From Prostheceraeus crozeri (taxonomy: Eukaryota > Platyhelminthes > Polycladida > Euryleptidae), in contig CAJQUW010003213.1 in the NCBI GenBank assembly GCA_907163375.1, positions 1 through 64,000 on the forward strand: 64,000 nt of DNA. The letters are read 5' to 3'. Every line of letters begins with the position of its first letter. Position 1 is the first letter of the stretch. Below the pieces are notes generated by a model. That model saw nothing but the letters and a program-made list of their open reading frames with translations. It had not been told where the DNA came from and made no database searches. A program made the position numbers and the translations under genes. Shown in pieces: positions 11,960 to 22,907 of this stretch.

Positions 11960-13739
11960 CAGGGTGATTCCGATCTTCCCGTCACTTTTCAAGTAAGGAC
12001 TACAGCTGTATCACATGTCTGGTTGTAGTGATGGTTCATGATTTATATACTACGTTTCATGGCCTTTCAAATCGTATATTATTTATTTTCTTGTGATCTG
12101 CATTTCTGCTGATACGAGCAATTGAAATTGTTTACCCATATTACAACTTTTTAAATCAATTTTAAGTATTTTTTTAATTTTTTTTATTCCTAGTCTACTA
12201 TTTATTTATTTTATTTTACTATTTAAGTTATTTTTTTCATTTGATTTCGAAAAACATTTCATATCCAAAAAAACTTTATTATAAGTGACAGGTATGCAGT
12301 AACGCAAAATTAACTCACAAGAACTGTTGAAAGTGACCACCACCATTCTCAGAACACAACTCGCATCGGCGCAAGAATGACCTGTACGAAGATCGCATCA
12401 TCTCGACCTCCACGCTATCGAGTAAGCTCGTAAGTCTTTCTTGCAAAGCTTCAAGAGTACGAGGACGTGGATCTCTGTATAGTTTGTCACGAATATAGCC
12501 CCAAAGCCAGAAATCGTTTACTGCTAAATCAGGGCTTCTTGGTGGCCAGTGTATCGGCCCAGCACGACCACTCCATCGGTTCTTCAGCTTGACGTTCAGC
12601 AGACAACGAACAGAATTGGCATAATGTGCAGGTGCACCATCCTGCTCATAAAATTGACGTCGATTTCGTCTATCACTTAGTAGCGGCACAACTTTGTCTT
12701 CAAGGATAGACTGGTAGCGCTGTCCATTCATTGTTTCTTTCTGCACATCGTAAGTGATGCCGTGTTGTGGTGATATCATTGTCCAGCAAGTGATGGAAGC
12801 AGACTTTAATGGTTTCACGATAACAGCGTGAGGATTTTCTTCCGCGTAGATGAAGGCGTTGTGAAGGTTCACAGATCCATTCAAGTGAAACGTTGGTTCA
12901 TCGGGGAAAACGATATTTCCAACGAAATTACTGTCGCGCTGTTGATGTTGAGGGATAAGGTTAGAAAACTGGAGTCTTTGAACTTTATCGTCGTCCGAGA
13001 TCTCTTGCATGCGGGTAAACTTCCAAGCTCTCAAACCTTCATCTTTCAACACTCTGTTCACCGACGATTGTGAAACGCTGCAGAGCTGAGCTGCCTTTCG
13101 TTGCGAAAGTGTTGGATCATCACCATAGGCCTCGACTATTTCGTCTCGTTTGTCGTCGGAAAGCCGTCGATCTGAATGGTCACCGACTCTTGCATTTTCG
13201 GTGAGAGATAGCGAGGTTTTATAGCGCTTTGCCCACCCAATTAAGGTTGTACGTGGTGGAGCTTCTTTCTTAAAATCTACACGAAATCGTCGCCTTGTAT
13301 CTTCAGGATATGAAGAGATTGTATGGGCCACGGCCGTCGCAATTTTTTCATTCGTGAAGCCAGGATAGTTCATTGCTGTCAAGTGTTGATAGTAAATAAA
13401 TTTCAGCCAGTTTAATACCGTCTACACTGAAAAGTCAATCTCAATTAACTTTGCATGGTGTATCTCAAGGCAAGCAATTATTAGATATCTATGCTGAATG
13501 CGGCTGATATTGATTGTTGCGATGTTCCTGTCATAGATATTGATTTAAAAAGTTGTAATATGGGTAAACAATTTCAATTGCTCGTATCAGCAGAAATGCA
13601 GATCACAAGAAAATAAATAATATACGATTTGAAAGGCCATGAAACGTAGTATATAAATCATGAACCATCACTACAACCAGACATGTGATACAGCTGTAGT
13701 CCTTACTTGAAAAGTGACGGGAAGATCGGAATCACCCTG
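11960..13739 (-). mobile_element. Mariner/Tc1-superfamily element, apparently complete
   Basis: Inverted repeats of 201 bp (11960-12160 and 13539-13739) start CAGGGTGATTCCGATC and appear identical by eye along their whole length. TA lies on both flanks (11958-11959 and 13740-13741). The element is 1,780 bp and contains one long minus-strand transposase gene. Near-identical ends plus an open gene point to a recent insertion and possible autonomy. Confidence 0.9.
12315..13382 (-). CDS. Mariner-like DDE transposase (DD41D pattern)
   Basis: A 355-codon open frame encodes the transposase that would mobilise this element in the nucleus. The N-terminal half has a helix-turn-helix region (LSQRKAAQLCSVSQSSVNRV, about residues 92-111). 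The catalytic acids are in VFPDEPTFHLNG, FYEQDGAPAHYA and WPPRSPDLAVNDFW. Counting from the Asp of EQDG to the Asp of VND gives about 41 residues, a DD41D rather than DD34D/E spacing. The frame fills the space between the two inverted repeats and no stop or frameshift is seen. About 150 bp upstream of the ATG separates it from the right repeat. Confidence 0.88.
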   Translation of the reverse strand: MTAMNYPGFTNEKIATAVAHTISSYPEDTRRRFRVDFKKEAPPRTTLIGWAKRYKTSLSLTENARVGDHSDRRLSDDKRDEIVEAYGDDPTLSQRKAAQLCSVSQSSVNRVLKDEGLRAWKFTRMQEISDDDKVQRLQFSNLIPQHQQRDSNFVGNIVFPDEPTFHLNGSVNLHNAFIYAEENPHAVIVKPLKSASITCWTMISPQHGITYDVQKETMNGQRYQSILEDKVVPLLSDRRNRRQFYEQDGAPAHYANSVRCLLNVKLKNRWSGRAGPIHWPPRSPDLAVNDFWLWGYIRDKLYRDPRPRTLEALQERLTSLLDSVEVEMMRSSYRSFLRRCELCSENGGGHFQQFL

Positions 13740-13741
13740 TA

Positions 13742-15150
13742 TAATCAGTTTTCCCGGTTTGCGCGGAGAGTCAAATTTTCTGTTTGTTTTGAGTTTTAGT
13801 GTCTCTTATAACATTACCGGCATCTAGACTGTCCTGGTCGATAAAATGATTCGTATTTTTAGCATGCTTCTGTGCTTCACTCGACATTCTCAGCAAGCCT
13901 TTTGCTGCAACCAACTCTACCAGTTAATGATATCTGTCAATGAATCCCAATCATCTCGCGTGTCTAAATGCACGAAGTTAAAAAAATAAAAATATGGTCT
14001 TTCCTTTTTACTCAAAAGCACTTTATGAGACACATCTCTCTTATAGCCAAGCTCCATTCATCATGCTCTCATTCTTTTACACTTAATCATAAGACCATTG
14101 TGCCGGCAAGAGCAAAAAGTAAGTAAAGTTGTCTAACACCATGGCGCAGGATTCCAAGAAAATCACCTTGCCCCGTTGGCCAGGTTAATTGTTTGGTCGG
14201 CTTCATTGCGTTGTTCTTTGTGAATGCTGAATGTCCGATTAGCAGATAGCAAAACGCATATTTTTCAACAAAAAACACTTTTGTGGTGGTCCAATGTTAT
14301 GAGTGACAGCGATGTTGTAATGAGTAGGCCTAGTCAGCATGAATACGAGATGATGGGATGCGATGATGTGAGATGATTGAAGTGTGAATGTGATTTGGTG
14401 ACGAAATATTGAAAACACTGGAAGGAAAGGGCAGTCATTGGTGCAAATGTATTTTAATGATAATAATCACATCATGAAATGAACGGAAGATAATTATAGT
14501 CATTAGGCCTACAACGAAGAAAAGCGCCATGATTTATACCAAAATAAGTTTTATTATTACACGGAATCCCACCTTGATCTATGTTTTGGCTTAAAATTTG
14601 GCTTAGTGGCCCTTCTTCCGCGCAATATCAAGAAATAAAAACTAACCAAATTTATAAGCAACCCAAATTTTCGCACTGAGGCTTGATTACGGGCAATACA
14701 AATTAATTATGCAGTCTGATCTGTAAATATCCGTAAAAGCAGACGTTTGTTTTAACTGATATGAACGAATTTTAACTGGTACGTAATCACTCATCACGTT
14801 GTGACGTCATCATTTTAAAAGATATTTACGGATATTTTCTGTGAAGTTTAACGGTTATTTTAGCTGTTTTTGACGGTGTACAGTTTACAGTGTAGACATC
14901 ACACACATGACATATATGACATACATTGTGCATGATGAGCGAAGCGTCACACAATAAATAATTAAGCATGGCATCCGACGATTTTTTTTCTCATTCGTTA
15001 TTAAATCAACCTGGTGCGTGGAGGACTGGGCACAATCCCACACAATTTCAATGGTGCAATATCTGTAGCGGTAAATTAATGCTTTGTGGAGCAATCAGAT
15101 TGTGTTGATTCCAAATAATCAGTTCTATTTCTATTTCTTTTAGCATCGTT
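13742..15150. other. No gene seen
   Basis: AT-rich DNA containing TAGGCCTA-type words (near 14327 and 14505). Only short frames are present, none with a recognisable motif. Confidence 0.4.
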
Positions 15151-15155
15151 TGCCC

Positions 15156-15192
15156 CACAGAATTAGACAGGCTTAGACAATTTAATTCTGTG
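15156..15192. mobile_element. 37-bp end-to-end remnant of the 520-bp hAT MITE
   Basis: The left end CACAGAATTAGACAG is followed, after about 5 bp, by the right end AATTTAATTCTGTG. The ~480-bp interior of the full-length copies is absent. Flanks GTTTGCCC and GTTTATCC agree at 6 of 8 positions, consistent with an aged 8-bp target duplication. Confidence 0.65.
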
Positions 15193-15562
15193 GTTTATCC
15201 ATTCGGTTCTAAAATATTCAGTCAACCTGGTTTTAGCGATCTTCTTAGATTGTCTATTGGGTATGTTTAAAGTGGTTACACTTTCATTTAGGTCTGATAG
15301 ATCAACTTGCTTGATGAGTTTTCCTATTCTCCAACATCATGCATGCAAATATTTGTTGTCAGTGAAAATTTAGTGAAATTTAGTCAAAACAAATTTTCAT
15401 AATACTGTTATTCTGATTAAAGGTGATTTTAATCCCAAAATTGATTGCAGCTTTATAATGGTAAAATTCTGAAGGTAATCCAATCTCACCAATCAAACGA
15501 TGGTTTGATGACGTATGTGAAGTTATCGGAACCACTTTTATCTTTGAACTTGAATTTCTCAA
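15193..15562 (-). pseudogene. LINE ORF2 fragment
   Basis: The minus strand reads SSNHRLIGEIGLPSEFYHYK and then a segment ending in LTEYFRTEWINHR. These match blocks of the LINE ORF2 at 2518-4320 and 974-1456 (IIGEFGVKPIEYYCYKSAIN and LTEYFRKDWID). It is a short 5'-truncated, decayed relative. The 37-bp hAT remnant sits at its 3' edge. Confidence 0.6.
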
Positions 15563-16055
15563 TAGCGACTGCTAATTGAGCCCAGATTCATGATCAGGAG
15601 GCTGAAATGATAATTAACTTAGACGTTACTTCGAACAGAATCTCGCTGTAATAAATAGTGGCTCTGCTGTGTGGTCCCGCCAACTTCTCACACGCAGTTT
15701 GATGTCATATTTATTGTGTTAATCTGTGGTTATTATTATGAAGACTTTTTTGTGAATTCAAAACTTGCTTGATACAAATTGATGTTAGTGACTCCGCAAG
15801 TCGTCCATATTAATCGAACAGATATTTAGTGTTAGCGAATACGTGGATGAACATTTCCGAGAATAAAACAACTTTTCATGGGAAATAAAACGATGCTTAA
15901 TTTGTTTTTACAACTCGGGAAGTTGCCTTGTTCCCCAAGAATCATGCTCGTACACATTTCACAGATGTCCGTTATGCTAACTTTCGAGTATACACAGTAT
16001 AAAAGCACTTTGAATAATTTTCTGCAATATGCAACTTTCTTGTCATCTGTTTCAG
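15563..16055. other. Probable intron of the gene ending at 16346
   Basis: There is no long frame. The sequence runs into a good splice acceptor (TCATCTGTTTCAG, ending 16055). A short + frame at 15878-16078 crosses this acceptor and is probably a shadow. Confidence 0.35.
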
Positions 16056-16346
16056 AATATCATAACCATGCTCAATGAAGAAAGATACGATGATGCTGAA
16101 GGTACCACAGGATCATATCTGATGATGCGATTGTTATCAAAATATAAAGTTCGAGGTATCAAGAATGTGATGGTCTACCCAGGAAATTATTTCAACCCAT
16201 TTAGCTGGATAAAAAATCCAAATCCTAAATACTGCAAGATACGCGGTGATATGACTGACAAGGAACTGAGCGTATGTCGTTATACTTTCAGAGATTCATA
16301 TGTTTTGCAGTATCACACAAGAATTTGGCAAGGTGGGAAACCTTAG
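16056..16346 (+). CDS. Last exon of a host gene, possibly a glycosyltransferase
   Basis: The exon follows a pyrimidine-rich acceptor ending at 16055 and runs 96 codons to a TAG stop. A poly(A) signal AATAAA lies at 16488-16493. The peptide contains EGTTGSYLMMRLLSKY, VMVYPGNYFNPFSW and, near the end, VLQYHTRIWQ. The pattern of a YP..YFNPF block followed by an aromatic/His-Trp tail reminds me of the C-terminal part of DXD-sugar-binding (GT32-type) transferases. That is a weak recognition and the exons carrying the catalytic region are not in this window. Terminal-exon structure is well supported; function is uncertain. Confidence 0.5.
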   Translation, partial: NIITMLNEERYDDAEGTTGSYLMMRLLSKYKVRGIKNVMVYPGNYFNPFSWIKNPNPKYCKIRGDMTDKELSVCRYTFRDSYVLQYHTRIWQGGKP

Positions 16347-16487
16347 ATATCATGGCAATTTCTATTTTACTTTAAGAGAGTTTCTAATGCATTGTTTAAT
16401 AATTTTGTACATTTGCAATGTGAGTACCAACTTGTTGTTTTTATGACCCTTGAAACTGTGAACGCGTCGTGTAACGCCTTTTTAACG

Positions 16488-16493
16488 AATAAA
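16488..16493 (+). terminator. Poly(A) signal
   Basis: AATAAA lies 142 bp downstream of the stop of the 16056-16346 exon. Confidence 0.55.
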
Positions 16494-17245
16494 AAGTCGT
16501 CATAAAAGAAGGAGAGATTGCTTTTTCTGTTTTCGAGTTGTTGTTTTTTCTTCAAAGATTATGAGTACCTTCTCGTTGCATGTGTAGCATATGCAGTGCA
16601 AATGTATAAAAATATGCCTCCAAAAAATGTCTACCTTCGAACACAGCCCTAATTGTGTTGGGTAAACTTTTGGGTTGCTGTTTCCAAAGCCTGAAATGTT
16701 CATAAATAGCTTTGTTGAGCAGAAAACGGTGATTTACATCCTTCTACTTCTGTTTCGCTTAACTTTTCATCAAGATGCATGCCCTCGTATGTTGATCAGG
16801 AAATATCAAGAACTTTTTGTTTTAGCAGTTAACTTGATTGTGCTCTTTTTTCTGTCATGTTAATAGCGATGTGGAATTTATTCTCCATCGTCGCTTGATA
16901 GTGAGGCACGTTTCGTGGATTCTGGCATATGTGATCAGTAGCAGTTGGAAATATTAATTCATGCAGTGAAAGTCCAATTTAGAGAAAATTGAGTTGAGAT
17001 TCATGATATCAAAAATCAAGTAGAAAAAGTATCTACAGATCTATGCAAATAAAAGTCTTTCATAATGTCGTGCGGATACAAATAGAAATGCGTGTAGATT
17101 CTCTTGATTTTAATTGTGTTGAAACATGATATCGCAAGCATAGGCCTGATTGTGAACCAGAAGTCATTGTCTGTCCATTGAAATGGAAAATACACATTTT
17201 TTCAATATTTCATTTGTATGTGATCATCTTAGAAGTAAACATATA
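16494..17245. other. No gene seen
   Basis: AT-rich intergenic DNA without a supported frame. Confidence 0.4.
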
Positions 17246-17618
17246 CACTGTAAATCGCTGGATACGAAAATTACATGCAAACATATACCAAAATCATACA
17301 ATTTGAAACTAACATCTGATACGAGATTCTCGTATGCTTACAGAGATCTGGTATGTTTTTCATACGAAATCTCACTTACTTTCGTATGTGATTGGTATGT
17401 AGCGATACGAGCTATTCTACCTGTGATTGGTTGTTTTACATTGAATACGAGATGTTGGTATGTTTTATATACGAGACCCGATGCAAATTCATCCTCATTC
17501 GCATGCCTCTGGTTATGTAGAGCTCTAAGTCACATAGCAAATATATACATATTACATACTACTATCAAATAACGTTTTTCAGTAATAGCAGTCGTGAATA
17601 TTTTTGTTCGATTGAGTG

Positions 17619-17781
17619 ATATTTAACTAGATTACATTTATTGTGAATTTTATGCTCCACGAGATCGTCGTTGCTACTTGTCTAACAACATTAACAGAAC
17701 TCCTGTTAATGTTGTTAGACAAGTAGCAACGACGATCTCGTGGAGCATAAATTTCACAATAAATGTAATCTAGTTAAATAT
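17619..17781. repeat. Near-perfect 163-bp palindrome
   Basis: Two arms of about 78 bp are inverted copies around a ~5-bp centre (CTGTTAATG after TTAACAGAACTC). They differ by only one or two bases. The arm sequence matches single-copy DNA inside the first CACTG element (8296-8362, TGTTGCTAGACAAGTAG), so the palindrome arose by inverted duplication of transposon sequence. Confidence 0.8.
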
Positions 17782-17872
17782 AGAACATGATTTAATATAG
17801 TGATTTAATATTTAATATATTTAATTTAATATAGTGATTTAATATAATGATTTAACATGATTTAATATAGAA
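17782..17872. repeat. AT-rich GATTTAATATAG tandem repeats
   Basis: Imperfect copies of a 12-bp unit lie between the palindrome and the nested element. Confidence 0.6.
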
Positions 17873-19032
17873 CAGAGGCGTCGCGACCGGGGGGGTGTGG
17901 GGGACCGTAACACCCCCCCCAATATGAAATTATTAAAAGATTCAGGTAGACCGCCGGTTTGCCGGCGGTTTAGCTCCAATATTCACTGACGTTGTTCTTA
18001 GCCACAAAAACACGTCTTGTCACAAAAACACATCGTAATGTCGGGAAATTCTCACCCTTTCTAGACACCAGAAAGTATATGGTTAGTTGTTGTTGATGAT
18101 ATTGATTTGTCACGCGAAAGCGGTCAAACATAGCGCGCTGAAAACGACCTCTACCCGGGATGACTGTATATGTGAGCAGGAGGAACAGTCGCCTCGCATT
18201 TTCTTTAGAATTGTAGCATAAGGCGATGTGAGTTAGCTCTGCTAAATTTAAAATATCTAAGTGCAATTGAAATGTAATTCCAGTACCCTATCTATAATGT
18301 GGCCACTGGCCAGTGAATATTAATGAATCACCTAACGCTGAAACGCCTGCAACTCACTCTGCCTAGGTGTGTAGTGCATATTTAACCGTTGATTCATATA
18401 AGTTCTGGGTATTGCGTTGTCCCTTGAGGAGATGACGTCATTGTTAAGGTGGATTTCATCGAACCTTCCTCATACCGCGTCAGTCACACGCACACTGCGG
18501 AAAGCGCACGGTATGAATAAGGCACGCCGTCTTCTTTGTGCGTAGAAGTTTATTGTTAACAGCGTGTTAACTTTCTCGATGCAAACACCATCGAAAATTT
18601 CCTTAACAGTCGAGACTACGTGATCCAATTGCGCACAAATTAACTTAACGTCATCGGCAAATAGACTTACGAAAGTTATCTAGAAAATGGTCAATACTCA
18701 AGAATCGAAGAGAAAAAAATGAGTGAATTCTTACAATTTCAATAGTGAACTTTGTATTACATAGTTGAAAAAAAATTAATTGTCGTTTTTATTCAGTCCC
18801 AATATGAATAATATTCGTATGAACCACCAATTAAATTATTTTTCATTTATAGGCGTCATTTCCGACCGATTAGATGACTAAGTACCTTTTCTGTAGGATA
18901 TAAACATGAAACATGTTGGAATGTGTGTGAGTATGCGTGTGTGCAATAATCAGGTAAATTTAGGTTCTTAGTTGTAAATCAGGTAAAATTTAACAAACAC
19001 CCCCCAATGATGTTTCCTTAGCGACGCCTCTG
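17873..19032. mobile_element. Nested element with CAGAGGCGTCGC inverted ends
   Basis: It starts CAGAGGCGTCGCGACCGG and ends GCGACGCCTCTG, a perfect 12-bp inverted repeat. The flanks share GAACAG if the ends are taken as AGGCGTCGC (TAGAACAG and CTGAACAG), suggesting an aged 8-bp duplication of hAT type. It sits inside the second CACTG element; the matching stretch of copy 1 is uninterrupted. A GC-rich hairpin (ACCGCCGG/CCGGCGGT) lies at about 17950. No transposase is seen. Confidence 0.6.
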
Positions 19033-19532
19033 AACAGGACGCTTATAGTTAGCTCTACTTTATGAACCAAGTTGATTAATATCAATTCAAGCAAACGATA
19101 TTTTTCAGGCAATCATGCTGACTTATCTCAAGCATAACTATTTTTGCGCTCATGAATTATAATGTGTTTTTATTTCGGATTGATAATATGCTTAATTTCA
19201 AAATTACATAATGCATAATTGTCGATGGCGAATACTTATTGATTATTCATGAAATGCCTTAGACTTAAATGTATTAAAATCGAATTCAGTGTTGAAAGTA
19301 TGACTCCTGAATGTCATTATCTCACTACTTACAAAGCAGTAGTAACATTAGTGTAATATTTATTGACAAAAGGACTTAAACCAACATACTTTAGACATAA
19401 TTGATGCTTTCTTTTAACATTTTACATTGTGCTGGTATGGCTTTAGTATGTAAAGCATACCACACTTGAAAAAACATACGAAATATTTTGGTATGCATCC
19501 TCCGTGTGATTGGTATTGAGCGATTTACAGTA

Positions 19533-21891
19533 TAGGCCCACATATACAATGCATGTATGTCATCTGCAATCACACTCCCGTCGTAGATGTCGACGACGAC
19601 GATGCTACACCACATTCAATCACCAATAACATAGGAACAGTCGTCCGACAAAGAGTTCCCTCACCTTCGGTTCAATCTTTACAAGCAAGACATTTCTCCT
19701 ACTACAACCACGGCACTCAAAACAACGGTCTACGCTGCAGACATCACCATCACGACCGCACACCCTAACATCAAGATAGCTGGATTAATCAATGATGCAA
19801 TCAATCAAAATCTTAATCAATTAACTCTTTGAGGATAATCATGATTATAATCATAATCACGTCATTGAAATTTGTAATACAATCATTAATCTCAATCCTA
19901 ATCAAGGTTTCGACAACATTAATCATAATCAAAATCATAAATCAGCGAATTTGATTAAATTTGATTTTCGTCATCCGAACGTAAGTTGAGATTAGAACTA
20001 GGCGTCGATGCCAGAGTGACAGCTAGATACGTAAGTACGGAAAGTACACAATGTTGCAGTGAGAGTCCCTCATTGATGCACGATTGCACGGTCATGAATA
20101 TGCGTTCACGCCTGGTCATGGAATATCTTCCCTACAGGGCAGGTGACCTATCATCATCATATTCAAACTACCCTGTGTTTCCTACCACATTAATCATAAT
20201 CACATTTTCGGACACCTAAATCAATAAAGGATCATATTCAAGCCAATGACCGCCTCAATCATAATTGCAATCATAATCACATTTTTAAGCATTTCAATCA
20301 ATCATAACAATAATCAAACTGCTGAACAATTTCATCATAATCTCAATCATAATCACATTTTTCAGCATTTCAACCAATCATAATAATAATCAAACTTCTG
20401 AACAATTTCATCATAATCTTAATCATAATCAGCATTTTTGAATAATGGCTAATCGTTCCAGCTCTAATCAAGACAGCAAAAGACAACTCCAACCTCGATC
20501 ACCTCAACAGCTGGCCAAGCGACAGGAGATCTCATTCATATTGATAAGCAAATACATAAACCAAGCTCCCCTTTATTTTAAGGTCGAAATTCTCGAGCAT
20601 ACAAAAAAGACAGCACGTACTTCGGCGTCCCGCTCAAACAAAGGTCTATAGAACTAGGGGGCAAGAACTAGTGTTGACAACACTCAGGTACACGTTTGCG
20701 TTTTTCATTACATATTTGGTAGGAAATGAAAATAGGTGATTCATCGACGGCAGCAATAGCTAACCAATGTAGGAAATTAAGCGTATTCATTTTAATGCTA
20801 TTTATATAATTGTTATTAGTAATATAAAAGTCACCATATTTCCTTTTATTTGATATAGCATTAAAATTTGAGAGACTTTTACAGTAGCCGTGTAACGAAA
20901 CCGCCCAATGACCGCCCAAGCTAACACCTCGGCTACAACACATTTTAAAGTTATGAAGGCAATGTTTAAAATTAAAAAAGTTGCAAGACTCCAAAATTCA
21001 CGACTTTGAACATGAAGAAGGTAAAAATAGAAGAGGTTCAGGTTCATTGCACAGCATCGGTTGAAAATAAATTCATTAATGCAGTAATCGATCATTTTTG
21101 AGCGTCAACATTAATCTATTTGCCATGGCCAGACTGAGACCATCACCCTCTCATACATAGATGCGCAAATTTAGTTAGTTCATCCACATCCCCGAGATGA
21201 CATCCATGTTTTCTTGATCTTTTCTTGTCGCTATTCGTTCAGCCAGAAATTTTTGTTACTGTAGTAGCATTATGTTACTAGTGTTGACGAAAGGGAAAGC
21301 AAGGCGTTCGATCTTTTCAAATGTCTGTAATTGCGACAACAATAGCCCGGTATTTATACTCCCCAGGCGGTCTCCGTAATTCTAATCAATCTCACATAGA
21401 TGAGGATCATGACGTCACAGTTAGAGTCTCAGCAAAGTCTTGTTCCTATGACGTCACTCTTCAACTTAGTCAGATGAAATGCCCTGGAGATGACAGATGG
21501 AGTGCTGCTACGATTATACACTCAAATACCAAACCAACCAACATGCGTGATTAACAGCTCACGTCTCCACAACTAGCATGTAACTGATTGCAATTAAATT
21601 GGTCGCAATTAATTGATTGTTGCATAAAAAAGTCGCAATTATTTCATTGATGCGATATCATTACTGCAATTGGTGCAATCGAGCAATCGCAATTTAATTG
21701 ATTGGTGCCATCGAATGAAACAATTCAGCTCCCTGAAGTGCTGGGGAATCAGCATTTAGTTCCGATATGATAGCTTCATGAACAAGGTTGAAAATAATTG
21801 CAATTGATTTGTTCAACGACTATTGCAAGAAAACTCGGCATTCCTTCACTTTTTGATTATTCATAATGACCCTAGGCATTTTTCACAATGG
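19533..21891. repeat. Degenerate AATCATAATC and CAATTAATTGATT repeats, no gene seen
   Basis: From about 19790 to 20430 the DNA is built of imperfect AATCATAATCACATTTT units. From about 21570 to 21720 it is made of CAATTAATTGATTG-type words. Similar ATTGATTG words lie on the other side of the Polinton (44210-44400). Short frames here (19553-19768, 20445-20651, 20668-21095) have no motif and are probably chance. Confidence 0.5.
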
Positions 21892-21897
21892 TATGGC
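21892..21897. repeat. 6-bp target-site duplication, left (TATGGC)
   Basis: TATGGC directly precedes the left end of the Polinton and is repeated exactly at 43889-43894. Polintons make 6-bp duplications on integration. Confidence 0.92.
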
Positions 21898-22684
21898 AGT
21901 AGTAATAAAACGGCGAACACTCGACCGGCGCGCCCCCCCTCTGGAACGTTAGAGTTGGTAGAGGTGTGCAAGGAGTCGTGGTGTGCCGACCATGTTCGCT
22001 GACGTCCCCCCTCTGGAACGTTAGAGTTGGTAGAGGTGTGCAAGGAGTCGTGGTGTGCCGGCCAGGTTGGCGTGGTGTGCCGGCCATGTTCGCTGACGTC
22101 CCCCCCTCCCCTCGATAAAACGACAGAGTGTCGTGGTGGTCTTGAGCGACCGCCAGGTTTTGGCTTGGTTCTTTTTCGTGAGATCTCATGACTTTTGGTG
22201 TGAAAATGGGATGTTTCGATTGGAAGCAGTGCTCGGAGGGCTTTGCAAATGTGATTTTTGGGCTGAGCGTCAAATTCTGCATCTGTGGTATGATTTCCAG
22301 CTCAATCGGTGAAAAAAAATGTTCAACATTTTTCGGAAAAACGACAGAGTTAGCGGCGAATTTGGGTTGGTTTTGGTCTGTAGCGCCGAAACGAAGCATC
22401 GGATGGGAAAACGGAGGCCAGATTCGGATTCAGCGTCAAATTCTGCATCTGTATGGTGAATTTGAAAGCAATCGGAGATAAAAAATTTTCGCTGACGTCC
22501 CCCCCCTCGGCAGCGTTGCTTTCAACTTTGGTTCTAGAGATCGTAGAAGGTCGTGCAATAGCTCGTTCGAAAGCTAAGAGTGAGAAAAATTGAGGGAAAG
22601 AAACGGCTTGTTCATATCTGTCTTCGTTTAGATGTGAGACGCCATTTAAGATTTGGGAGATTGGCGAAAAAGCGACAGAGTTAC
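21898..22684. repeat. Left terminal inverted repeat of the Polinton
   Basis: About 787 bp is the inverted copy of 43100-43888. Near the tip it contains two tandem units of about 72 bp (starting CTCTGGAACGTTAGAGTTGG at about 21939 and 22011). Three copies of GCTGACGTCCCCC lie at about 22000, 22094 and 22490. Further in are diverged repeats with AACGGAGGCCAGATT. Open frames in this region are non-coding shadows duplicated at both ends. Confidence 0.88.
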
Positions 22685-22809
22685 AATTTCCCAAGAAACA
22701 GCTCCAGCGGGCGAAAGAAGGCTCGGATTGGTAAACGGAGGCCAGATTTGGAATCAGCTTGATGTTATTGTCCAATGAGGATCATCATCCAATGAGAATC
22801 AAGCATTTC

Positions 22810-22820
22810 TATATAAATAG
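22810..22820 (+). promoter_or_regulatory. TATA box of the left spliced gene
   Basis: TATATAAATAG lies about 90 bp upstream of the ATG at 22908, just inside the left inverted repeat. It is placed to drive the left + strand genes. Confidence 0.6.
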
Positions 22821-22907
22821 CGAGCCTTCCACAGTGAGAATCATTCCATCGCTGAATCACACGAGTGACGGACGCACATTTTCTCTCTATTCTATTATCC
22901 AACTAAA

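Larger units (their letters stand above)
17246..19532. mobile_element. CACTG-ended transposon, copy 2, with nested insertions
   Basis: It starts CACTGTAAATCGCTGG and ends GAGCGATTTACAGTA, with TA on both sides. The sequence matches copy 1 (7749-8693) in reverse orientation across both arms, including the GGTATG-rich subterminal zones. Extra DNA inside (a palindrome at 17619-17781 and an inserted element at 17873-19032) explains why it is 2.29 kb rather than 0.95 kb. Confidence 0.65.

Noticed and set aside
17619..17781. Considered as a structured RNA gene because of the strong hairpin
   Set aside because: The arm is copied from ordinary transposon sequence present unfolded at 8296-8362, so an inverted duplication explains it.
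22188..22775. Several overlapping frames of 60-175 codons in the left inverted repeat, mirrored at 42672-44006
   Set aside because: They occur as mirror images in both terminal repeats, overlap each other on both strands and lack any motif; they are shadows of low-complexity repeat DNA.
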